This document shows positions 52,015 through 58,934 of a DNA stretch of 64,000 nucleotides, piece by piece. Position 1 is the stretch's first letter, and each line of letters begins with the position of its first letter. The DNA is taken from contig KE993462.1 in NCBI GenBank assembly GCA_000466585.1, forward strand, positions 62,001 through 126,000. The letters are read 5' to 3'. Under the pieces are notes generated by a model. It was not told the DNA's origin. It did not search any database and worked only from the letters and a program-made list of their open reading frames with translations. Both the position numbers and the translations under genes were made by a program. The stretch comes from Clostridiales bacterium oral taxon 876 str. F0540 (GTDB lineage: Bacteria > Bacillota > Clostridia > Clostridiales > Clostridiaceae).

Positions 52015-53545
52015 GATTAAGTTGAATAAATTTAATATAAAAAATATGAATATGAAAAAAGCTGGTGTGACCAGAAAGCTGTTTATTATAACAGTTTTGA
52101 TGTTTGCAGTGTTTATATTGGGTACTCTTATTGTTCAGTCTTTATTTTTTGAAAGATTATATGTGAGCAAGAAAAAAGCTGATTTGCATGAGTATGTTGA
52201 AAAGTTCAAAATTGATTATAACAAGGCAGATTCTTCTGATCAGGCATTTCAAATAATAGATGAATATGAACTTACTTATAATATGAAGATTCTTATATTG
52301 GATAAAAATTATATGTTAAAGGGCGGAACGCAGATTTCTTCTAAAAGCAGAAATGACGGCTTTAGAGTAAGGGAACTTACAGATTTTATAAGGCAGCTTA
52401 CAGCCCAATACGATAATCAGCAGATATTAAGCTTTGGTAATAGCAATAAAATATATTTAGTTAACAATAAGCAGGCTGGAACAAAAGCTATTGTCGGGAT
52501 TTCATCCAATATTCAAAAGCAGGAAATAATTTTTGCATCTTCCTCGCTTCAGCCTGTTAATGAAGCTTTATCAGTAATAGAGAAAATATATCTATATTTT
52601 AGTATTGGCGCTATTTTATTTACAATATTACTGGCTTTTATTTATTCTAAAATGATTGCAAAACCGCTTTTAAAAATTAATAAGGTAGCAACAAAGATGG
52701 CTCAGCTTGATTTTACGGAAAAGTGTGACGTGGAAAGCGATGACGAGATTGGTAATGTAGCAGCTTCTTTAAATTTTTTATCAGGAAATCTTTATGAGGC
52801 TCTCACTTCTTTAAGGGAGGCCAACGAACAGCTTGAAAAAGATATTGAAAAGGAAAGAAACTTAGAGAAGATGAGAAAGGAATTCGTGGCTTCTGTATCT
52901 CATGAACTAAAAACACCTATAAGCTTAATAGATGGATATGCAGTAGGATTAAAGGACGAGATTTTTGAAGATGAAGATAAAGATTATTATCTTGATATTA
53001 TAATAGATGAAGCTAAAAAGATGAGCAACTTGGTTTCTGATATGCTGGATTTGTCTCACTTAGAATCAGGACTATTTAAGCTTTCAAAAGAGGAATTTAA
53101 TATAACAGAGCTTATTAATTTTACTTTAAGAAAATATAAAGGCAATATGGAAGAAAGAAATATTAAACTTGAAACAAGTTTAATTGATGATATTTTAGTT
53201 GATGCAGATTGGGATAGGATGGAACAGGTCTTAACTAACTTTATTACAAACGCAATCAAAAATGTTGAAGATAATGGAACTATTTATGTAAACATGACTG
53301 AGGATAACGGCTTTATATCAATTGAGGTGGAAAATACAGGTTCAAGTATACCTGAAGATGAACTTTCAAAGGTATGGGATAAATTCTACAAGCTTGATAA
53401 GTCAAGAAATAGAAAGCTTGGGGGAACAGGTATAGGATTATCGATTGTAAAGAATATATTAAGTCTCCATGGATATACTTTCGGTGCATTGAACACAGAA
53501 AAAGGTGTGAAATTTTACTTTAACATTCCTAGGTATTTGCGATAA
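52001..53545 (+). CDS. Sensor histidine kinase, second system
   Basis: 514 residues from TTG at 52001, overlapping the regulator gene by 14 bases; TTG at 51989 is also in frame. TM1 near 28-49, an outside domain of about 140 residues, TM2 near 196-218, HAMP, then HisKA with the histidine of SVSHELKTP (about H301) and an ATPase domain with NFITNAIKN and GTGIGLSIV. The input domain differs from the first kinase. It probably senses a peptide or drug for the efflux genes. Confidence 0.9.
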   Translation: MRLNKIKLNKFNIKNMNMKKAGVTRKLFIITVLMFAVFILGTLIVQSLFFERLYVSKKKADLHEYVEKFKIDYNKADSSDQAFQIIDEYELTYNMKILILDKNYMLKGGTQISSKSRNDGFRVRELTDFIRQLTAQYDNQQILSFGNSNKIYLVNNKQAGTKAIVGISSNIQKQEIIFASSSLQPVNEALSVIEKIYLYFSIGAILFTILLAFIYSKMIAKPLLKINKVATKMAQLDFTEKCDVESDDEIGNVAASLNFLSGNLYEALTSLREANEQLEKDIEKERNLEKMRKEFVASVSHELKTPISLIDGYAVGLKDEIFEDEDKDYYLDIIIDEAKKMSNLVSDMLDLSHLESGLFKLSKEEFNITELINFTLRKYKGNMEERNIKLETSLIDDILVDADWDRMEQVLTNFITNAIKNVEDNGTIYVNMTEDNGFISIEVENTGSSIPEDELSKVWDKFYKLDKSRNRKLGGTGIGLSIVKNILSLHGYTFGALNTEKGVKFYFNIPRYLR

Positions 53546-53550
53546 ATCAG

Positions 53551-53590
53551 AGCATAAGAAGGTGAAATAAAGACTTCTTATGCTTTTTTA
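53551..53590 (+). terminator. Terminator of the second module
   Basis: Arms AGCATAAGAAG (53551-53561) and CTTCTTATGCT (53574-53584), followed by TTTTTTA. Confidence 0.85.
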
Positions 53591-53608
53591 CTTGGTAATA
53601 CAAAATAG

Positions 53609-53637
53609 TTGCATATGCAATGAATTTGAAATATAAT
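53609..53637 (+). promoter_or_regulatory. MFS promoter with MarR operator over -35
   Basis: Perfect palindrome TTGCATATGCAA (53609-53620), whose left half is the -35 box TTGCAT. After a 17-bp spacer comes TATAAT (53632-53637). The same arrangement is found at 55723 before the MATE gene, so the nearby MarR protein should repress both. Confidence 0.78.
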
Positions 53638-53713
53638 AGTCTAGTGCAAAATAGAATTTTGTATTAATCTATGATATCATTCGATATTAATAATGTGGAA
53701 ATGGAGGAGTATA

Positions 53714-55168
53714 ATGGAAAATAAAAATAATGAAGTGAATTCCAGAAGGTGGATTATATTGTTTACAATATTAATGATGACTTTTATGTCAACACTGGAC
53801 AGCAGTATAGTAAATGTAGCTTTGCCTGCTATGTCTAAACATTTAAATGTGAGCATGGCTGCAATTGAGTGGGTAGTAACAAGTTACCTTATAATTATTT
53901 CTGCATCCATTCTTATGTTTGGAAGGCTGGGAGACATAAAAGGTAAAACTAAAGTATTTAAATTTGGTATTATATTATTTACTTTTGGATCTTTATTATG
54001 TGGTATTTCTAACAGTCTAGTCATACTTGTAGCTTCAAGAGTTATACAAGCTATAGGAGCTGCGGCTAGCATGTCTACAAGTCAGGGAATTGTAACTCAT
54101 GTATTCCCAAGCAATGAAAGAGGAAGAGCTCTAGGACTAACAGGTACTTTTGTTGCATTAGGATCTATGGTGGGACCTCCTCTTGGAGGATTTATTATTA
54201 CATTGCTTAGCTGGAAATATATATTTTTGATAAATGTACCTATAGGAATTTTGTCATTTACTCTTGGAATGAGAACTCTTCCAAAAGAAATGAATAAATT
54301 AAACGAAAAGTTGGATTTCGCAGGAACGTTACTATTTGCAGTTTCAATTGTATTAATTTTTGGATCATTAACTCAAGGGCAAAATATTGGCTACAATCAT
54401 CCAATGATAATAATAGGTTTTATTTTAGCGATAGTTTCAATGATTGCTTTTTTAATACTAGAAAAGAAGATTTCTATGCCGTTACTAGATATTGATATAT
54501 TTAAGAACAAGCTGTTTTCTTTAAGTATTTTCTGCGGCTTTGTAACTTTTATAGCAATAGGTTCCTCAAATATTATACAGCCCTTTTACCTTCAAGATGT
54601 TAAGAAACTTTCACCGGGTACTACAGGTCTAATAATGATGGTATATCCTATTGTGCTTTCAGTTGTTGCGCCGGTTAGCGGCTATATATCTGATAAAATA
54701 GGTTCTGAGTTTCTCACTTTTATTGGTCTTTTAATAAGCAGTACCGGCCTTCTATTAATGTCAACGCTAACTCAAAATTCTTACTTGTGGATGCTTATTA
54801 TTTTTGTAGGGGCAATGGCACTGGGAAATGGATTATTTCAATCACCTAATAATTCCTTAATTATGTCTACGGTTCCTAAACATAAGCTTGGTATAGCAGG
54901 AAGCGTAAATGCTTTAGTAAGAAATCTAGGCATGGTTTTGGGTGTATCGCTTTCTACAACCTTATTGTACAACAGAATGAGTTACAAGATAGGCTACCGC
55001 GTGGTCAACTACGTAGAAAATAGAGATGATGTATTTGTATACGGAATGAAATATGTATATATTGCAGCTGCCTCCATATGTTTTATAGGAGCAATCTTGA
55101 CTGCTTATAGGCTATATGGAAGTAAAATTAAAAATAAAGAAGTTGTAATAAATACAGTAAATAAGTAG
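53714..55168 (+). CDS. MFS drug exporter (DHA2, 14 helices)
   Basis: 484 residues from ATG at 53714 (GGAGGAG before it; an ATG at 53693 lies ahead of that site). Fourteen hydrophobic helices, motif A variant GRLGDIKGK, early LDSSIVNVALPAM (motif D1 of EmrB/QacA) and motif C GPPLGGFI. A proton-driven multidrug exporter. Convergent with marR, whose operator covers its -35. Confidence 0.95.
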   Translation: MENKNNEVNSRRWIILFTILMMTFMSTLDSSIVNVALPAMSKHLNVSMAAIEWVVTSYLIIISASILMFGRLGDIKGKTKVFKFGIILFTFGSLLCGISNSLVILVASRVIQAIGAAASMSTSQGIVTHVFPSNERGRALGLTGTFVALGSMVGPPLGGFIITLLSWKYIFLINVPIGILSFTLGMRTLPKEMNKLNEKLDFAGTLLFAVSIVLIFGSLTQGQNIGYNHPMIIIGFILAIVSMIAFLILEKKISMPLLDIDIFKNKLFSLSIFCGFVTFIAIGSSNIIQPFYLQDVKKLSPGTTGLIMMVYPIVLSVVAPVSGYISDKIGSEFLTFIGLLISSTGLLLMSTLTQNSYLWMLIIFVGAMALGNGLFQSPNNSLIMSTVPKHKLGIAGSVNALVRNLGMVLGVSLSTTLLYNRMSYKIGYRVVNYVENRDDVFVYGMKYVYIAAASICFIGAILTAYRLYGSKIKNKEVVINTVNK

Positions 55169-55187
55169 ATTGCTTGGCAATCTACTT
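55163..55187. terminator. Palindrome, copy 2 (terminator between convergent genes)
   Basis: Arms AAGTAGATTGC (55163-55173) and GCAATCTACTT (55177-55187), overlapping the stop codons of the MFS and marR genes. Same arms as at 51293-51317. Confidence 0.75.
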
Positions 55188-55616
55188 GAGTTTAGATATA
55201 GCATTTACAGACATTTTCTTTAAAAGATCGATAGCAAGTTTTTTTTCTGTATCTGTTAAGTTTTCAGAAAGTATATTTGATGAAGCTTTCAGTACCTTAA
55301 AAATCTCGGGTTTAATGGCATATGCTTTTTCAGTTGCATAAACCTTATAGGCCCGTTTATCCTTATCATCAACTTCTCTTCGTATATAGCCTTTAGTTTC
55401 AAGTTTTTGAAGTGCTCTGGCTGTTGTGCCCTTATCTATACTTAATATTTCAGACAGCTTATCCTGACTGATTCCGTTATAATCGAATAGTGTTATGATA
55501 AAAACATATTGCCCACTTCCTATATCATATTTTTTTAAATTTTTGCTTATGTAGGCCTGACAGTGTCTGTTTAAAATAGAAATCCATTTTCCAACGGAAC
55601 CTTCATCTTTAGTCAT
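55182..55616 (-). CDS. MarR-family repressor
   Basis: 144 residues from ATG at 55616 (AGGAGG on the minus strand; longer starts lack a site). The winged helix includes ISQDKLSEILSIDKGTTARALQKLETKGYIRREVDDKDKRAYKVYATEKA, the usual MarR DNA-binding part including the wing DKDKR. Lies between two drug exporters, MFS and MATE, with the palindrome TTGYATATGCAA before both. It likely leaves DNA when bound to a toxic compound. Confidence 0.93.
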   Translation of the reverse strand: MTKDEGSVGKWISILNRHCQAYISKNLKKYDIGSGQYVFIITLFDYNGISQDKLSEILSIDKGTTARALQKLETKGYIRREVDDKDKRAYKVYATEKAYAIKPEIFKVLKASSNILSENLTDTEKKLAIDLLKKMSVNAISKLK

Positions 55617-55721
55617 GTGATTGTAGCCTCCTAAATAAATATAAAGTAAGTCTATAAATATAATAGCCAAAGATTGATAAAAAATCTACTTATTTTGATT
55701 ATAGTTTTACGCAATTTAACA

Positions 55722-55751
55722 GTTGTATATGCAACAAAGGTCAAGTATAAT
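55722..55751 (+). promoter_or_regulatory. MATE promoter with MarR operator over -35
   Basis: GTTGTATATGCAAC (55722-55735) contains the -35 box TTGTAT (55723-55728); a 17-bp spacer leads to TATAAT (55746-55751). The site also lies upstream of marR on the other strand, which would allow autorepression. The long leader to the MATE start (about 150 bases) has no clear structure. Confidence 0.78.
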
Positions 55752-55906
55752 TAATATGCTATAGATATATATAATGAAATAAAGTTTCTAAATTAATATG
55801 TCACAAAATATCCACGCTTCAAGGATTTTTGCGACATTATTATTGTGTTAGAATTTTAATATTATTTAGCGAGAGTGATTATATAATAATAAAGGGGGCG
55901 TTTTTA

Positions 55907-57298
55907 TTGAATAAAACAAATGAATTAGGAACAGAAAGTGTTGGAAAGCTTCTATTGAAATTTTCTATACCTTCAATTATAGGAATGCTTGTAAATGTTT
56001 TGTACAGCATTGTAGATAGAATATTTGTAGGGCAGGGAATAGGATCAATTCCTTTATCCGGAGTCGCAGTAACTTTTCCAATAACAAATATTATTATGGC
56101 TTTTGCAATGCTTGCCGGAATAGGAGCGGCTGCTGTAGTTTCCATTAAGCTTGGGCAGCATAAGAAAGAAGAAGCTGAGAAGGTTCTTGGAAATGCATTT
56201 GTACTGCTGGTCATTTTTTCAATAATGCTTACAGTTTTTGGTTTATTATTTTTAAATCCAATTTTAAGAGTCTTAGGAGCAAGTGAAGAAATTCTACCTT
56301 ATGCAAGACAATTCTCATTTATAATAATACTAGGAATAATGTTTCAAAGTGTCAGCATGGGATTAAATAATATCATTCGTGCAGAGGGTAATCCTAAAAC
56401 AGCTATGATGACTATGCTTATTGGAGCATTGATCAATTTTATTGCTAATCCTTTATTAATATTCGTTTTCAAGCTAGGGGTTAGAGGTTCTGCGTTATCA
56501 ACAATTATTTCTCAGTTTATTACTACTGCTTGGACTTTAAGATACTTTACAAATGGTAAAAGCTTATTAAAGCTTACGAAGGAGAACATGAAATTAGATT
56601 CTGCGATTATAAAAGAAATAGTTGCTATTGGAGCATCTCCATTTGTAATGCAGGTTGCAGCAAGTATGGTTACAGTAACTTTTAATAAAAGTCTAGCTAC
56701 CTATGGAGGAGACCTTGCTATAGGAGCAATGGCTCTTGTAAACAGTGTAGCAATGCTTATATTAATGCCTATATTTGGGATAAACCAAGGAGTTCAGCCT
56801 ATAATAGGGTATAATTATGGAGCAAAGAATTTCAAAAGAGTTAAAAAAGCCTTAAAATACGCAATGCTTGCAGCTACAGCAATTACTACAGTAGGTTTTG
56901 TATTTGTTCAGCTTTTCCCAGTACAGATAATAAAGGTGTTTAACTCAGATGATGCGTCATTAATTACAATAGGTTCTAAGGGCCTGTCAATATTTCTTAT
57001 GATGCTCCCGATTATTGGTGTGGCCATAGTAGGGTCAAATTACTTCCAAGCGGTTGCTAAGGCAAAGCTTTCAATGATATTGAGCCTTTTAAGACAGGTT
57101 ATTTTATTGATACCTCTTATATTGGTATTACCTCATTTTTATCAGCTTAATGGAGTATGGATGGCTCAGCCGGTTGCAGACTTACTTTCAACTATAATAA
57201 CTGTTTTGGTAGTTTTAAATGAGTTAAAGAAATTAAATAAAGTTGAAAACAACAATGGTAAAGATAATGTGGAATACGTTGGAGCGGAAGAATACTAA
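55907..57298 (+). CDS. MATE family multidrug exporter (MepA-like)
   Basis: 463 residues from TTG at 55907, preceded by AAAGGGGG; longer in-frame starts lack a ribosome site. Twelve helices; ELGTESVGKLLLKFSIPSIIGMLVNVLYSIVDRIFVGQ is the MepA-type start, split in this entry into ELGTESVGKLLLKF and IVDRIFVGQG. PIFGINQGVQPIIGYNYGA is the second-half signature. Codon use matches the neighbours. A Na+ or H+ drug antiporter likely controlled by the adjacent MarR. Confidence 0.92.
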   Translation: MNKTNELGTESVGKLLLKFSIPSIIGMLVNVLYSIVDRIFVGQGIGSIPLSGVAVTFPITNIIMAFAMLAGIGAAAVVSIKLGQHKKEEAEKVLGNAFVLLVIFSIMLTVFGLLFLNPILRVLGASEEILPYARQFSFIIILGIMFQSVSMGLNNIIRAEGNPKTAMMTMLIGALINFIANPLLIFVFKLGVRGSALSTIISQFITTAWTLRYFTNGKSLLKLTKENMKLDSAIIKEIVAIGASPFVMQVAASMVTVTFNKSLATYGGDLAIGAMALVNSVAMLILMPIFGINQGVQPIIGYNYGAKNFKRVKKALKYAMLAATAITTVGFVFVQLFPVQIIKVFNSDDASLITIGSKGLSIFLMMLPIIGVAIVGSNYFQAVAKAKLSMILSLLRQVILLIPLILVLPHFYQLNGVWMAQPVADLLSTIITVLVVLNELKKLNKVENNNGKDNVEYVGAEEY

Positions 57299-57381
57299 AA
57301 TGTGTTGGAATAATTAGGTATATAATATATCATTTAGCATAATAATATATCTGGATATATTTTGTGAGAGGATGTGTTATT

Positions 57382-57936
57382 ATGGCATTAAAAAATGCAA
57401 TGACAGCGGATTTTTTACGTTCAGCTTACGGTGGAGAAAGTATGGCTCATATGAGGTATCTTATTTGGGGGGACTCTGCTGAAAAAGACGGTTTTCCTAA
57501 TATAGGAAGATTATTTAGAGGAATAGCTTATGCAGAACAGGTTCACGCAACTAATCATTTCAATGTAATGAAGGAACAGGTTGGTGACAGCACAGTTGCT
57601 GCAGGTGCAGTATTCGGTCGTACAAATATAGTAGAAAATCTTCAGGGAGCAATTAATGGAGAACTCCATGAAATTGATCAGATGTATCCTGTATATCTTG
57701 AAACTGCAAAATTCCAGGAAGAAAAAGATGCACAAAGATCTTTCCATTATGCATTAGAAGCAGAAAAAATTCATGCAAAGTTATTTAAGAATGCTCAGGA
57801 TATGGCTAAGGAAGGAAAAGACATAGGTTCTGAAACAATATATATATGCCCTGTATGCGGCTTTACTGAAATAGGTGACGAAGTTGAAAAATGTCCGGTT
57901 TGCGGAGTTAAAAAAGATTTATTTAAGGCATTTTAA
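57382..57936 (+). CDS. rbr: Rubrerythrin
   Basis: 184 residues from ATG at 57382 (AGAGGATG before it). N-terminal di-iron ferritin-like domain with E at ESMAHMRY, EQVHATNHF, ELHEIDQMYP and EAEKIHAK; C-terminal rubredoxin-like iron centre CPVCGFTEI and CPVCGVKK. It reduces hydrogen peroxide in anaerobes. Single-gene unit with a strong terminator. A PerR site is not obvious. Confidence 0.95.
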   Translation: MALKNAMTADFLRSAYGGESMAHMRYLIWGDSAEKDGFPNIGRLFRGIAYAEQVHATNHFNVMKEQVGDSTVAAGAVFGRTNIVENLQGAINGELHEIDQMYPVYLETAKFQEEKDAQRSFHYALEAEKIHAKLFKNAQDMAKEGKDIGSETIYICPVCGFTEIGDEVEKCPVCGVKKDLFKAF

Positions 57937-57964
57937 TTTAAGTTATGTTTTAAATTAAAGTAAG

Positions 57965-58009
57965 ACCAGATAAGCAAGTATTTAAGAATACTTACTTATC
58001 TGGTTTTTG
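57965..58009 (+). terminator. Terminator of the rubrerythrin gene
   Basis: 18-bp arms 57965-57982 and 57987-58004 with one mismatch, then TTTTTG. Confidence 0.88.
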
Positions 58010-58015
58010 AATTTT

Positions 58016-58046
58016 GTTCATAATTTGTTAACTAATTTGTTATAAT
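58016..58046 (+). promoter_or_regulatory. Repeat and -10 box before the LtaS-like fragment
   Basis: Tandem 11-mers GTTCATAATTT (58016-58026) and GTTAACTAATT (58027-58037), then TATAAT (58041-58046). The first 18 bases match those at 47621 at all but one position. The closeness of the repeats to the -10 box is unlike an activator site. Confidence 0.45.
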
Positions 58047-58106
58047 ACTGCCACAGAGCACTAGTAACATATAGATGTTAATAAATAATATAGAAGGTGA
58101 AAGAGG

Positions 58107-58775
58107 ATGGAGCTTCACAATAGCAATGCTGTACCCGGCAAAATGAGTCTGCAGTGGATAGAACATTGGGATGTTTTATCTTTTCTGATTATAGTTTCTG
58201 CAAAGGTCTTATATTACGGTAAACAAGTTTCTCCTGATAGATTTGATATAAGGCTGGTTCAGTCTCCGGTAATAGCTTCAGTTTTAACAATTGCAGCAAT
58301 AGCTTATTTGTTTAGAGAAAAGGGAAGGATTAAATTTTTATATATAGTTAATATAATAATAAGTATTGTTTTGATTGCTGATACAGTTTACTTTAGAAAC
58401 TTTATGGACGTAATATCATTGGGTGCTTTGAAAAATGGATTTTTGTTTAAAAATATACTAACAAATACTATTAATGTAATAGAGCCTTTTGACTTTATTT
58501 ACTTTCTTGATTTAGTTTGCTTTATTCCATTAGTAAAAATCATGAAAACAGTAAGAAGAAAGCAATTAAGCTTTAATGGAAGACTAATTATTTTTAGTGT
58601 AATTTTTTGTTTGGGAATTACTTTAGATGGAAAGTTTATTTATAAGTTCTCAGGCACTCAGCCTCATCCCAGCACACAAATAAGCAGCAGCTTATATCTA
58701 ACTAATTCTCTCGGAAGTATAAATTATCATGTTTTAGATATTTACAATTTAATAATTGATACAGTCGTAAAATAA
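58107..58775 (+). CDS. LtaS-like membrane domain without sulfatase domain
   Basis: 222 residues from ATG at 58107, with about five hydrophobic helices and the segment DTVYFRNFMDVISLGAL, which matches the membrane part of lipoteichoic-acid synthase-type proteins (full length about 600-650). The frame ends after the linker (TNSLGSINYHVLDIYNLIIDTVVK is the last part, split here as GSINYHVLD and IIDTVVK), just where the catalytic sulfatase domain should begin. No remnant of that domain follows: a terminator-like hairpin is next. It is a truncated gene or a stand-alone membrane domain. Ribosome site GAAGGTGAAAGAGG. Confidence 0.7.
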   Translation: MELHNSNAVPGKMSLQWIEHWDVLSFLIIVSAKVLYYGKQVSPDRFDIRLVQSPVIASVLTIAAIAYLFREKGRIKFLYIVNIIISIVLIADTVYFRNFMDVISLGALKNGFLFKNILTNTINVIEPFDFIYFLDLVCFIPLVKIMKTVRRKQLSFNGRLIIFSVIFCLGITLDGKFIYKFSGTQPHPSTQISSSLYLTNSLGSINYHVLDIYNLIIDTVVK

Positions 58776-58815
58776 GATAATAATTAGTTTAGACATTTAA
58801 AATTATATAAGGTTT

Positions 58816-58858
58816 AAAAGTGCCTGCTGATGATATACAGCTTGGCGCTTTTTTCATT
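58816..58858 (+). terminator. Terminator of the LtaS-like fragment
   Basis: AAAAGTGCC (58816-58824) and GGCGCTTTT (58844-58852) with G-T pairs and a T run. Confidence 0.75.
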
Positions 58859-58934
58859 TATAAATAGTTAGATTTTTACATAATAACAATATATAATGTT
58901 AATATGTATGTTTTATGAAATTGGCGGTGATCTA

